34,836 nucleotides of DNA from Alistipes sp. (GCA_017937125.1 JAGBEH010000005.1:1-34836), one strand, 5' to 3'. Positions 1 to 8,018 are shown, numbered from the stretch's first letter. The notes: generated from the letters alone by a model not told the origin. Program-made: numbers and translations.

Positions 1-124
1 CGGGATTTTTCTTTCTCGCTCACTGAGCGGGCGCAGTAAGAACAAGACTTTACAGCCTCCCGCTCCGAGCGTTCGCTCGAAAGCTAAATCTCTTTCCGAA
101 ATTTTCGCAGTGAGATTTCAAGGT

Positions 125-233
125 TTCGCGCTTACGCGCGAAGTTGGGTTTATTGCTTTGAGCAATATTTTTCGCGACAAAATGCAACTCTTCGAGTTGC
201 GCAGGCCGCAGCCTTCGGCGGGCGAAGGCCTGC
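125..233. repeat. Cluster of four compact hairpins
   Basis: Four inverted repeats follow each other: 125-131/136-142 (7 bp, 4-base loop), 151-157/161-167 (7 bp, 3-base loop), 184-190/194-200 (7 bp, 3-base loop) and 201-207/227-233, which has an alternative inner stem 211-217/223-229. The arms are perfect matches. Arm sequences differ from hairpin to hairpin, so this is not a simple tandem repeat. It could be a structured RNA, a mosaic of intergenic repeat elements, or DNA cruciforms. Function unknown. Confidence 0.5.
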
Positions 234-309
234 TTCTGTCAAAGCACGCGCTTCGCAGGCTGCGTCCGAAAACAGACGAGCGGAAAGAGTAGAAAAGTAA
301 TATACAAAA

Positions 310-495
310 GAACCCCGCGCGAATAGCGCGGGTTCCGATAAACCGCACCGCGAAACTCGAGGAAAAAGGGCGGAGCGAAGATTGAGGAGAAGCGGAGGAG
401 ACGTTTTGTTTACAAAACCGCGAACGCGTCCGTAGCCCGAAAGCGAGCGACAGACCCCGAAGAGGTTCGCCTTGCGGGAGTTTTACGCCACTTTT
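310..495. repeat. 186-base intergenic direct repeat, copy 1
   Basis: This stretch matches 8128-8313 with only three mismatches by eye. It opens with a terminator-like hairpin (314-320/326-332, loop GAATA, extended by GAA/TTC with a one-base bulge). It also holds a second small hairpin, 403-408/413-418, with loop TTTA. Beyond 495 the copies diverge, although both run into related AAAGTGGCAAAGAAA sequence. No frame looks like a real protein. It is probably a genome-wide intergenic repeat of this lineage. Confidence 0.8.
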
Positions 496-652
496 ACGGA
501 TAAAAGTGGCAAAGAAAAAAAACTTTACAGGCTGCGACCTCGAAAATAACTCGCAGCCGGCTGCGTTCACGAGAACAGCAGTCGCGGAGAATGAACGGTA
601 TACGAACGTAGATTATATAAAATAGCCAAAATTGTTTTACTGCCTTTTTGAA

Positions 653-1624
653 ATGAAACGGAATAAAATGAAGATTATGACCTGTTTGGCAATGATGTCG
701 GTGCTCTCGTCGGCGGGATGCGGAGATACGGCGAAAAATTCGGCCGAGAAGCCGAAAGTGTATATGTATAAGGAGATTTCTTCCGAAAATCTCGTGAAAA
801 TCTATGAACGGCTCGGCCGCAAGGCCGAAGGCCGCGTGGCGGTGAAGCTCTCGACGGGCGAACCGGGTAACGACAACTACCTCGACCCTGCGCTCATAGC
901 CGATCTCGTGCGGCTCGTGAACGGCACGATAGTCGAGTGCAACACGGCCTACGGAGGCGGTCGCGCGAAGACGGCCGACCATCTCAAGGCTGCGGAGGAT
1001 CACGGATTTACGGCGATAGCTCCCGTAGATATTATGGATGCCGACGGCGATGCGGTGCTGCCCGTCGCGGGCGGAAAGCATCTGACCGAAGATTTCGTCG
1101 GACGGAACTATCTCGATTACGATTTCACCGTCGTGCTTTCGCATTTCAAGGGGCATCCTATGGGCGGGTTCGGCGGAGCGATAAAGAATATCGCTATCGG
1201 TATCGCCTCGTCCGAAGGCAAGGCGTGGATACACTCGGCGGGAAAGACCAAAAGCCAGTCCGAAGTGTGGCGCAACCTGCCGCCGCAGGACGATTTCTTG
1301 GAGTCTATGGCCGAGGCCGCCAAAGCCGTAACGGACCATTGCGGCGATAAGATATTGTACATCAGCGTGGCGAACCGTCTGTCGGTGGACTGCGACTGCG
1401 TGGCGACGCCCGAAGAGCCGCGAATGGCCGACATAGGCATACTCGCGTCGCTCGACCCCGTAGCGTTGGACAAGGCCTGCACCGATATGGTGCGCAATTC
1501 GGAGGATGCGGGCAAGGTGCACCTTATCGAGCGCATAGACTCGCGCAACGGTATGCACACGCTCGAATATGCCGAGCAGTTGGGTATGGGAAGTCGGGAT
1601 TACGAATTGGTGATGTTGGATTAA
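653..1624 (+). CDS. DUF362-family lipoprotein
   Basis: Predicted 323-residue DUF362 protein. The N-terminus is a lipoprotein signal: basic MKRNKMK, a hydrophobic stretch, then SSAGC with the lipid-bearing cysteine near residue 23. The conserved DUF362 tail is clear, with CDC at about 247-249 and DIGILASLDPVALDKAC after it. In related proteins such cysteines are associated with iron-sulphur or redox roles, but the function of the family is not settled. No separate ferredoxin-type four-cysteine domain is seen. I chose the start at 653 because it gives a normal signal peptide; 632 and 668 are alternatives in the same frame and no strong ribosome binding site decides. The next gene starts 16 bases downstream on the same strand, so the two are probably cotranscribed. 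Confidence 0.85.
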   Translation: MKRNKMKIMTCLAMMSVLSSAGCGDTAKNSAEKPKVYMYKEISSENLVKIYERLGRKAEGRVAVKLSTGEPGNDNYLDPALIADLVRLVNGTIVECNTAYGGGRAKTADHLKAAEDHGFTAIAPVDIMDADGDAVLPVAGGKHLTEDFVGRNYLDYDFTVVLSHFKGHPMGGFGGAIKNIAIGIASSEGKAWIHSAGKTKSQSEVWRNLPPQDDFLESMAEAAKAVTDHCGDKILYISVANRLSVDCDCVATPEEPRMADIGILASLDPVALDKACTDMVRNSEDAGKVHLIERIDSRNGMHTLEYAEQLGMGSRDYELVMLD

Positions 1625-1640
1625 ATCGAATTATGATATT

Positions 1641-2150
1641 ATGGAAACAGCAAATGTAAAACTCTACTCTTGGGGATTTTCGAATGCGAAAACCTATCTC
1701 GTCGCGGCATTGTTCGTCGCGGGCAATATCGTATTGCCGCAGTTGTGCCACTTAGTGCCGCAGGGCGGTGCCCGCTGGCTGCCGATCTACTTCTTCACGC
1801 TCGTCGCGGCATACAAATACGGCTGGCGTGCGGGGTTGCTGACGGCCGTAGCTTCGCCGCTCGTAAATTCGGCGTTGTTCGGAATGCCCGCTGCGGCGGC
1901 CCTGCCTGCGATACTGTTCAAGTCGGTTGTACTGGCCCTCGCAGCAGGATTCGCTGCGGCACGGTTCAAGCGCGTATCGCTGCTGCTCATAGCGGCTGTC
2001 GTGCTGACATACCAGATTGTCGGAACGCTGGGCGAGTGGGCTATGGTCGGCTCGTTCTATGCCGCCGTGCAGGATTTCCGCATCGGTGTGCCGGGAATGC
2101 TGTTGCAGATATTCGGCGGTTGGGCGGTGATCGATATGCTGCGTAAATAG
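1641..2150 (+). CDS. ECF-transporter S-component-like membrane protein
   Basis: A 169-residue, strongly hydrophobic protein with about five to six membrane segments and short loops, ending in a basic MLRK tail. Size, alanine/glycine-rich helices and layout resemble substrate-binding S components of energy-coupling factor vitamin or metabolite transporters. I recognise no ligand-specific motif, so the assignment is by general resemblance. No ATPase (A) or T component lies nearby; group II ECF systems share those from elsewhere in the genome. It sits 16 bases after the DUF362 lipoprotein gene and is followed by a strong bidirectional terminator, so the two form a short operon. Confidence 0.55.
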   Translation: METANVKLYSWGFSNAKTYLVAALFVAGNIVLPQLCHLVPQGGARWLPIYFFTLVAAYKYGWRAGLLTAVASPLVNSALFGMPAAAALPAILFKSVVLALAAGFAAARFKRVSLLLIAAVVLTYQIVGTLGEWAMVGSFYAAVQDFRIGVPGMLLQIFGGWAVIDMLRK

Positions 2151-2172
2151 CGGCTTAGCCGCTTGAACGAAA

Positions 2173-2204
2173 CGGGGTGTCCGATCAGTCGGACACCCCG
2201 TTTT
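2173..2204. terminator. Bidirectional intrinsic terminator between ECF-like gene and pgk
   Basis: Perfect 12-bp stem, 2173-2184 with 2189-2200, loop TCAG, followed on the plus strand by TTTT and on the minus strand by TTTCG. It lies between two convergent genes and can serve both. Confidence 0.85.
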
Positions 2205-2223
2205 CATCCCTCTTTCGAGGCGG

Positions 2224-3486
2224 TTATTTGCGTATGGCAGCCACACCCGGCAGTTCCTTGCCCTCCATATATTCGAGCAGCGCGCCGCCGCCCGTCGATA
2301 CGTAGGATACTTTGTCGGCAAGGCCGAACTTGTTGATGCAGGCAACCGAGTCGCCGCCGCCGATAAGCGAGTAAGCGCCCTTCTGCGTAGCCTCCGCGAT
2401 AGCTTCCGCTACGGCTTTCGAGCCCGTCGCGAACTTGTCGATTTCGAACACTCCCACGGGACCGTTCCAGAGAATGGTCTTGCAGCCGAGGATATGCTCG
2501 CGGAATACCTTTTTGCCCTCTTCGCCGATATCGACGCCTTCCCACTCGTCGGGAATGCTCATTACCGAAGCATAGTCCGTGTGGGCGTCCTGCGAAAAGT
2601 CGTCGGCGATGAGCGCATCGGGCGACATCACCAACTTTATGCCTTTCTGTTTCGCCTTTTCGATGATTTCGAGTGCCACGGGGAACATATCGGGCTCGCA
2701 TATCGACTTGCCGACCTTGCCGCCCTGCGCACCTGCGAAAGTATAAGTCATACCGCCGCCGATGATGATGGAATCGACCTTCTCCATCAGCTTCTCGATG
2801 ATGGTTATCTTGGTCGATACTTTCGAACCGCCGATAATCGCGCAGAAAGGACGCTGCGGATTCTCCATAACACCGTCGATAGCCTTAAGCTCGTTCTCCA
2901 TAACGTAGCCGAACATCTTGTCATTGGGGAAATAGTCGGCGATGAGCGCCGTCGATGAGTGTGCGCGGTGTGCCGTGCCGAATGCGTCGTTGATGTAGCA
3001 GTCGGCATACGAGGCGAGCTTCTTCACGAACTCCTTCTGCGGACCCTCTTTCAGCGCCTTCTTGGCAGCCTTCTTCTCCTCGTCGGTGGCATCTTCGGCC
3101 AAACCGCGGGGCTTGCCCTCCTCTTCGGCGTAGAAACGGAGGTTCTCGAGCAGCATAACCTCGCCCGCCTTGAGGTTCTTCGCCATCTCGGCAGCCTTTT
3201 CGCCCATACAGTCGCCTGCGAATTGGACCTTGACGCCCAGACGCTTCTCGATGGCGGGAATGATCTGCTCGAGCGAGAACTTCATATCGTTGTTCTTCTT
3301 GGGGCGGCCGAGGTGCGACATCAGAATTACCGAGCCGCCCTTTTCGAGCACCTTTTTGATGGTCGGGATTGCCGCACGTATGCGCGTGTCGTCGGTTACG
3401 TTGCCCTCGGCGTCGAGAGGCACGTTGAAATCCACGCGGATAATCGCGCGTTTGCCTTTGAAATCGTAAGAATCAATCTTGAACAT
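2224..3486 (-). CDS. pgk: Phosphoglycerate kinase
   Basis: A 420-residue cytosolic glycolytic enzyme that transfers phosphate between 1,3-bisphosphoglycerate and ADP. Length is normal for the family. The N-terminal substrate domain shows RVDFNVPLD (about 17-25) and SHLGRPK (about 58-64), then [13 protein letters not shown]. The C-terminal nucleotide domain shows [33 protein letters not shown] and IGGGDSVA. It appears monocistronic: it converges on the preceding plus-strand pair across a shared terminator and diverges from the GH13 gene. The ATG at 3484-3486 gives the expected N-terminus [20 protein letters not shown]. Confidence 0.97.
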   Translation of the reverse strand: MFKIDSYDFKGKRAIIRVDFNVPLDAEGNVTDDTRIRAAIPTIKKVLEKGGSVILMSHLGRPKKNNDMKFSLEQIIPAIEKRLGVKVQFAGDCMGEKAAEMAKNLKAGEVMLLENLRFYAEEEGKPRGLAEDATDEEKKAAKKALKEGPQKEFVKKLASYADCYINDAFGTAHRAHSSTALIADYFPNDKMFGYVMENELKAIDGVMENPQRPFCAIIGGSKVSTKITIIEKLMEKVDSIIIGGGMTYTFAGAQGGKVGKSICEPDMFPVALEIIEKAKQKGIKLVMSPDALIADDFSQDAHTDYASVMSIPDEWEGVDIGEEGKKVFREHILGCKTILWNGPVGVFEIDKFATGSKAVAEAIAEATQKGAYSLIGGGDSVACINKFGLADKVSYVSTGGGALLEYMEGKELPGVAAIRK

Positions 3487-3556
3487 AACTTATTGGTTTT
3501 TTATGCGTTTGAATGTTTTCGGAAAATGTCGGGCGTGCAATGGTCCGCACACGGCG

Positions 3557-3564
3557 CAAATTTA
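3557..3564 (-). promoter_or_regulatory. Candidate -7 box of the pgk promoter
   Basis: On the minus strand this reads TAAATTTG, a perfect match to the Bacteroidetes -7 consensus TAnnTTTG, 70 bases upstream of the pgk start. I see no good TTTG element at the expected 19-21-base distance, so the assignment is tentative. Confidence 0.45.
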
Positions 3565-3685
3565 CGAAATAATTCGTTATTACGATAACACACGCCTGCA
3601 AAGTTTGTGCTTGATATCCGTTATTCCGTGCCGTCCGCCGTTTCCCGCCGTTCTGTGCCCCCCCCGATACGGCGGACGCGTAAAA

Positions 3686-3716
3686 TTGGATATGATTGCC
3701 GATTGTTTTAACTTTG
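3686..3716 (+). promoter_or_regulatory. Bacteroidetes-type promoter for the GH13 gene
   Basis: TTGG at 3686-3689 and TAACTTTG at 3709-3716, 19 bases apart, fit the -33/-7 pattern of the primary sigma factor in Bacteroidetes. Transcription would start near 3723, giving a leader of about 108 bases. An 8-base C run lies just upstream (3658-3665). Confidence 0.6.
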
Positions 3717-3738
3717 TGCCTGCAACCCTCCCTCGGGA

Positions 3739-3767
3739 GCGGCTCGCGACGGTATCCGTCGAGCCGC
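3739..3767 (+). promoter_or_regulatory. Hairpin in the GH13 leader
   Basis: The arms 3739-3752 and 3756-3767 pair over 12 bp, with a two-base bulge on the left and loop TAT. No T run follows, so it is not an obvious terminator. Downstream in the leader, 3789-3812 encodes a possible seven-codon reading frame after an AAGGAA stretch. The pair could affect translation or mRNA stability; this is inference. Confidence 0.4.
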
Positions 3768-3830
3768 GGGGTTTGAAATAAGGAAATAATGTCGGCGTAT
3801 GGTTGCCGATAAGATAAAATATTTGCTCTG

Positions 3831-5513
3831 ATGAAAAGATTTATAATGCTTGCAGTTGCGTCCGTTGCCGCGATATTTCCGATGCGTGCGCTGAACCGCA
3901 TTCCCGCGTGGCTCGAAACGGCCGTTATTTATCACATATATCCTTCGTCGTATATGGATTCCGACGGCGACGGCATAGGCGACCTGCGCGGCATAGAGTC
4001 GCGTTTGGACTATATACGCTCGCTCGGCGTCACGGCCGTATGGCTCAGCCCGATTTTCGAATCGGAGTTCGTGGACGGCGGTTACGATGTGTCGGATTTC
4101 TATAAGGTCGATCCGCGCTTCGGGACCAATGCCGACCTCGTGAGCCTTGTGGAGACGGCGCATTCCAAAGGCATCAGAGTGCTGCTCGATCTGGTCGCGG
4201 GACATTCGTCGGACAAAAATCCGTGGTTCGAGGAGTCGCGCAAGGGCGAGCCTCACCAACGGTATACGGATTATTATATCTGGACGGACTCGAAAGATAA
4301 GGTGCCGAATAAGAATTTCATCGTCTCCGACGCCCCGCGCAACGGCAACTACCTGAAGAACTACTTCGACGAGCAGCCCGCACTCAACTACGGTTATGCG
4401 AATCCCGATCCCGCCGAGCCGTGGCAGCAGCATATGGATGCTCCCGGACCGATGGCCGTACGGAACGAGTTGAAAAACATTATGGCGTTCTGGCTCGACA
4501 AGGGTGTGGACGGCTATCGTGTCGATATGGCTATGAGTATCGTCAAGAACGACCCCGACAAGTCGGGAACGATGCGCTTCTGGAAAGATGTCATAGGCTG
4601 GTTCGAGGAGCGTTATCCCGAGGGCGTGCTGATGTCGGAGTGGGGCGTGCCCGAGAAGGCGATACCCGCAGGTTTCCACATCGACCTGATGATAGACAAG
4701 GGGACGCTGATGTACAAACCGCTGATGGTCAATTCGGGACATCGCGGCGGCGAGAAAACGGCGTATTTCGAGGCCGAGGGGCGCGGTGCCGCCGAATTGC
4801 GCGAATTCGTCGATAACTATTCGCGCGTGTTCGCCGCTACCCGCGGCAAGGGCTTTTCGACGATGCCTACGGCCAGCCACGATAATTGGCGCGTGAATAC
4901 CAACGGCCGCAATACTCCCGAACAGCTGAAGGCCGCCCTGACGATGTTTCTGCTTATGCCGTGGCCGCCGATAATCTATTACGGCGATGAAATAGGTATG
5001 CGTACGGTTATGAGCACGCCGCCCAAAGAGGGCAGCCTGAGCCGCTCGGGGCGCAACCGCAGCCCTATGCGTACGCCTATGCAGTGGGATGCGACCGAAA
5101 ATGCGGGATTCTCAGCGGCGCCGAAAGAGAAACTTTATCTGCCGATAGACCCCGACCCCCATTTTCCAAACGTAGCGGCGCAGGATGCGGACCCCAACTC
5201 CGTGCTCAACTATGTGCGTGGGCTGCTCAGGCTGCGACGCGAGAATGCGGCTCTCGGCACGCGCGGCGACTGGAGGGTGCTGAGCGATGTCGATAATGCC
5301 TATCCGCTGGTCTACGAACGCCGTGACGGCGATGAACGGTTCATCGTAGTCATCAATCCGAGCGCACGCAGGGCGGAGACGCGGCTCGAAAAGTTGGGCG
5401 GGCGTCCCGTTACGGTCTACGGCGATGCCGAAGCCTTTGCGTATAAGTCGCAGTCCGATTGCGACCGTATGATTGTCAGGCCTTTCGGCGTGGCCGTCTG
5501 CAAGATCGAATAG
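3831..5513 (+). CDS. Secreted GH13 alpha-amylase-family enzyme
   Basis: A 560-residue alpha-glucan enzyme of family GH13, resembling alpha-glucosidase/oligo-1,6-glucosidase types. Residues 1-20 form a signal peptide, so it should act in the periplasm or outside. The N-terminal barrel starts with VIYHIYPSSYMDSDGDGIGD, including the acidic metal-loop pattern. Catalytic residues are visible: nucleophile D232 in GVDGYRVDMA, acid/base E270 in LMSEWG, and the third aspartate D351 in TASHDNWR. Conserved region I reads DLVAGH (120-125), with glycine where most members have asparagine. The C-terminal part (about 480-560) is the usual small beta domain. It has its own promoter and a following hairpin, so it is probably monocistronic. 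Exact specificity cannot be read. Confidence 0.9.
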   Translation: MKRFIMLAVASVAAIFPMRALNRIPAWLETAVIYHIYPSSYMDSDGDGIGDLRGIESRLDYIRSLGVTAVWLSPIFESEFVDGGYDVSDFYKVDPRFGTNADLVSLVETAHSKGIRVLLDLVAGHSSDKNPWFEESRKGEPHQRYTDYYIWTDSKDKVPNKNFIVSDAPRNGNYLKNYFDEQPALNYGYANPDPAEPWQQHMDAPGPMAVRNELKNIMAFWLDKGVDGYRVDMAMSIVKNDPDKSGTMRFWKDVIGWFEERYPEGVLMSEWGVPEKAIPAGFHIDLMIDKGTLMYKPLMVNSGHRGGEKTAYFEAEGRGAAELREFVDNYSRVFAATRGKGFSTMPTASHDNWRVNTNGRNTPEQLKAALTMFLLMPWPPIIYYGDEIGMRTVMSTPPKEGSLSRSGRNRSPMRTPMQWDATENAGFSAAPKEKLYLPIDPDPHFPNVAAQDADPNSVLNYVRGLLRLRRENAALGTRGDWRVLSDVDNAYPLVYERRDGDERFIVVINPSARRAETRLEKLGGRPVTVYGDAEAFAYKSQSDCDRMIVRPFGVAVCKIE

Positions 5514-5608
5514 GCAGGCCGATACGATGTCGGGAGAGCCCGTATGCCTGTGTACGGAGGCCGTTCGGACGACGCGGATTGTCGTCATCGCCGATTCCCG
5601 ACCGATTG

Positions 5609-5646
5609 AAGCACCGCCCCTGCAACAGCCTCGCGGGGCGGTGCTT
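5609..5646 (+). terminator. Terminator-like hairpin after the GH13 gene
   Basis: A 12-bp perfect stem, 5609-5620 with 5635-5646, around a 14-base loop; AACATTTATAACTTTT follows. It lies 95 bases after the GH13 stop. The T-rich tract is displaced, so termination efficiency is uncertain. Confidence 0.55.
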
Positions 5647-5709
5647 AACATTTATAACTTTTCGGAGTGAAAAAATTACGATTCATAGTAGAAAGTATCC
5701 GAAAAATAG

Positions 5710-5717
5710 TACCTTTG
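5710..5717 (+). promoter_or_regulatory. Candidate -7 box for the kbl operon
   Basis: TACCTTTG matches TAnnTTTG 92 bases before the kbl start, in an AT-rich stretch. No clear TTTG is found 19-21 bases upstream, so only the -7 element is supported. Confidence 0.4.
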
Positions 5718-5809
5718 CATAAAAGCGGCCGTATACGTCCTGCTTCGGGGCGTTGCACAGTCGGGAATATATGCCTGACGGGGTCGGTCAATCTTAAAAC
5801 CGCATAATT

Positions 5810-6997
5810 ATGTACGGAAAATTCAGGGAGCATTTGCAGGCGGAACTGCAATCCATAAAGGATGCGGGACTCTACAAGTCCGAACGCATAATCGAGTCGC
5901 CGCAGCGCGCCGCAATCGAGGTCGCAGGCCGCGAGGTGCTCAACTTCTGCGCCAACAACTATTTGGGGCTGTCGGACAATCCGCGTCTCATCGCCGCCGC
6001 CAAACGCGCTATGGATGAGCGCGGGTTCGGTATGTCGTCCGTACGTTTCATCTGCGGGTGTCAGGATATTCACAAACAGCTGGAAAAGGCCGTCTCCGAC
6101 TATTTCGGGACGGAGGATACAATCCTTTATGCCGCCTGCTTCGATGCCAACGGCGGTGTCTTCGAGCCGCTGCTCACGGAGCAGGACGCCATAATCTCCG
6201 ACTCGCTCAACCACGCGTCGATAATCGACGGTGTGCGTTTGTGCAAGGCCGTGCGATACCGTTATGCCAATGCCGACATGGCGGCGCTGGAGGAGTGCCT
6301 CAAGGAGGCTCGGGCACAGCGGTTCCGCATAATATGCACCGACGGCGTCTTCTCGATGGACGGCAATGCCGCGCCGTTAGACGAGATTTGCCGCCTTGCC
6401 GACAAGTACGACGCTATGGTTATGGTCGATGAGTGCCATTCGGCGGGCGTTTTGGGCCGCACGGGCCGCGGCATAACCGAACTGTACGACCTGCGCGGCA
6501 AGGTCGATATTATCACGGGCACGCTCGGCAAGGCGTTCGGCGGGGCCGTGGGAGGATTCACTACGGGGCGCAGGGAGATAATCGATATGCTGCGCCAGCG
6601 TTCGCGCCCGTACCTTTTTTCGAACTCGCTGCCGCCCGCAATCGTGGGCGCAGGCATCGAGCTCTTCAGGATGCTGGGTGAGAGCGACGAGTTGCACGAC
6701 CGTCTGGTGTCCAACGTCGAACATTTCCGTACGCGTATGATGGCGGCGGGATTCGACATCAAACCCACGCAGTCGGCCATTTGCGCCGTGATGCTCTACG
6801 ATGCCAAGCTGTCGCAGGATTTCGCGGCGGAGTTGCAGGCCGAGGGTATCTTCGTCACGGGATTCTACTATCCCGTCGTCCCGAAGGGTCAGGCGCGCAT
6901 ACGTGTGCAGGTCTCGGCGGGGCATACCGTCGGGCAGCTCGACCGCTGCGTCGAAGCATTCGTGAAGGTGGGAAAGAGATTGAACGTTATAAAGTAA
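5810..6997 (+). CDS. kbl: Glycine C-acetyltransferase (2-amino-3-ketobutyrate CoA ligase)
   Basis: A 395-residue PLP enzyme of the alpha-oxoamine synthase family. It cleaves 2-amino-3-ketobutyrate with CoA to glycine and acetyl-CoA in threonine breakdown. Motifs include NFCANNYLGLSDNPRLI, GMSSVRFICGCQDIHKQLE, MVDECHSAGVLGRTGRG and GTLGKAFGGAVGG, with the PLP lysine at K241. Length is typical. The N-terminus MYGKFREHLQAELQSIKDAG matches the usual start of KBL rather than of 8-amino-7-oxononanoate or serine palmitoyl relatives. Threonine dehydrogenase is not adjacent. The gene ends 6 bases before an Lrp-type regulator, so the two are surely cotranscribed. Confidence 0.93.
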   Translation: MYGKFREHLQAELQSIKDAGLYKSERIIESPQRAAIEVAGREVLNFCANNYLGLSDNPRLIAAAKRAMDERGFGMSSVRFICGCQDIHKQLEKAVSDYFGTEDTILYAACFDANGGVFEPLLTEQDAIISDSLNHASIIDGVRLCKAVRYRYANADMAALEECLKEARAQRFRIICTDGVFSMDGNAAPLDEICRLADKYDAMVMVDECHSAGVLGRTGRGITELYDLRGKVDIITGTLGKAFGGAVGGFTTGRREIIDMLRQRSRPYLFSNSLPPAIVGAGIELFRMLGESDELHDRLVSNVEHFRTRMMAAGFDIKPTQSAICAVMLYDAKLSQDFAAELQAEGIFVTGFYYPVVPKGQARIRVQVSAGHTVGQLDRCVEAFVKVGKRLNVIK

Positions 6998-7003
6998 GAC
7001 ACG

Positions 7004-7477
7004 ATGACAAAGGCTGTATTGGATGCGATAGATCGCAAAATTCTGAAATTCCTTATCGAGAATGCGCGTATGCCGTTTCTCGAAATCGCCCGCGAATGCG
7101 GCATATCGGGCGCCGCGATACACCAGCGCATAAAGAAGCTCGAAGATGCGGGCGTGGTTCTCGGCAGCCGTCTTGTCGTCGATCCCAAAAAGCTCGGCTT
7201 CGATGTGTGTGCGTTCATAAGCATCCGCATTCAGGACCCGAAATTGCAGCTTCAGGTCGTCGAGAAACTGAAGCACATACCCGAAATCGTCGAATGCCAC
7301 TTCATTACGGGCACCTACAACGTTATGGTGAAGCTCTACTGCGTGGATAACGACCACCTGATGAAGACCATCTTCGAGGGTATCCTGCCCGTGCCGGGTA
7401 TTTCTACGACACAGACCTATATTTCGCTCGACGAGACGTTCCAGCGTCAGGTGTATGTCGATTGTTTGGAGTTTTAG
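7004..7477 (+). CDS. Lrp/AsnC-family transcriptional regulator
   Basis: A 157-residue one-component regulator. Residues 1-60 form the winged helix-turn-helix (LDAIDRKILKFLIENARMPF, then AIHQRIKKLEDAGVVLGSRL). Residues about 70-157 are the RAM ligand-binding and oligomerisation domain (CAFISIRIQDP, ECHFITGTYNVMVKLYC). Such proteins usually sense amino acids. It starts 6 bases after kbl, so an amino-acid signal controlling threonine/glycine metabolism is plausible but inferred. It is followed 17 bases later by queD. Confidence 0.93.
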   Translation: MTKAVLDAIDRKILKFLIENARMPFLEIARECGISGAAIHQRIKKLEDAGVVLGSRLVVDPKKLGFDVCAFISIRIQDPKLQLQVVEKLKHIPEIVECHFITGTYNVMVKLYCVDNDHLMKTIFEGILPVPGISTTQTYISLDETFQRQVYVDCLEF

Positions 7478-7494
7478 TTCAAAGTCTCGGCTGT

Positions 7495-7953
7495 ATGGCG
7501 AAAATAAGATTGACGAAGCGTTTTACTTTCGAGGCCGCGCACGCTTTGGAGGGCTACGACGGCAAATGTCGCGAGATACACGGCCACTCCTACAAATTGT
7601 TTGTTACGGTGGCGGGCGAGCCTTGCAGCGACGGGAACGACCCGAAATACGGAATGGTAATCGATTTCGGCGTATTGAAGAAGATAGTGGGCGAGGAGAT
7701 CGTAGACCGTCTCGACCACGCATTCGTACTGCGCGGCACGGCGGACGGAGAGGCGATAAAGGATGCACTTGCGGCACGGTTCGGCAATATCGTTACGGTG
7801 GACTATCAGCCTACGTGCGAGAATATGCTCGTCGATTTCGCCGAGCGTCTCGGCCGACGGCTGCCCGAGGGCGTAAAACTGCACTCGCTGCGGATGTATG
7901 AGACGGAAAGTTCCTACGCGGAGTGGTTCGCCGAAGATCAACCTTTTCGGTAA
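7495..7953 (+). CDS. queD: 6-pyruvoyl-tetrahydropterin synthase/QueD-family protein
   Basis: A 152-residue protein, probably 6-carboxy-5,6,7,8-tetrahydropterin synthase of the queuosine pathway. Zinc ligands are H16, H29 and H31 (FEAAHAL, REIHGHSY). The catalytic cysteine is C25 in KCREIHGH; RLDHAFVL supplies the Asp-His pair, PTCEN the pterin-binding segment and ETESSYAEW the late glutamate. I start at 7495 (MAKIRLTKRFTFEAAH) rather than at the in-frame ATG at 7462, which lies inside the lrp coding sequence and adds residues unlike the family. The gene is the third in kbl-lrp-queD. Its last codons and stop lie inside a repeat element (7942-7959), so the C-terminal few residues may be repeat-derived. 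Confidence 0.9.
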   Translation: MAKIRLTKRFTFEAAHALEGYDGKCREIHGHSYKLFVTVAGEPCSDGNDPKYGMVIDFGVLKKIVGEEIVDRLDHAFVLRGTADGEAIKDALAARFGNIVTVDYQPTCENMLVDFAERLGRRLPEGVKLHSLRMYETESSYAEWFAEDQPFR

Positions 7954-8004
7954 GCCGAACGAGCAAAGCGAAGTTTACTTCGGCTTTGCCGCGGCGAGAA
8001 AAGG
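7942..8004 (+). terminator. Repeat-derived hairpin overlapping the queD stop
   Basis: The outer arms CCTTTTC (7942-7948) and GAAAAGG (7998-8004) enclose a long inner hairpin: 7963-7974 pairs with 7977-7989 over 12 bp with one bulged base. The stem starts within the last queD codons, and the queD TAA is 7951-7953. It could serve as a transcript end or a 3' stability element. The left arm is copy 1 of a repeated 18-base motif. Confidence 0.5.
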
Positions 8005-8018
8005 TCTGCTGGAGGAAA

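Larger units (their letters stand above)
1..652. other. Gene-free left edge, rich in hairpins and repeat
   Basis: I find no convincing gene here; the short open frames have no recognisable protein features and run through palindromes. The stretch holds a run of compact hairpins (66-79, 125-142, 151-167, 184-200, 201-233), then the first copy of a 186-base intergenic repeat (310-495), a 9-bp hairpin (487-510) and a perfect 14-base palindrome (552-565). The arm at 531-537 can also pair with 551-557, so two alternative stems compete just upstream of the DUF362 gene. I see no clear TAnnTTTG promoter for that gene. Confidence 0.6.

Noticed and set aside
125-233. Possible CRISPR array
   Set aside because: The hairpins have different arm sequences and there are no regularly spaced identical repeats or spacers, nor any cas gene.
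110-292. 60-codon plus-strand frame at the left edge
   Set aside because: It runs through the hairpin cluster, has an unsupported start and no recognisable features.
118-570. Minus-strand frame of 150 codons, with a related frame at 8059-8448
   Set aside because: The similarity of the two translations comes from the 186-base DNA repeat. The frames pass through hairpins and lack any protein-like feature, so I treat the region as non-coding repeat.
494-1558. 354-codon minus-strand frame opposite the DUF362 gene
   Set aside because: His/Arg-rich shadow of a recognised DUF362 lipoprotein on the plus strand.
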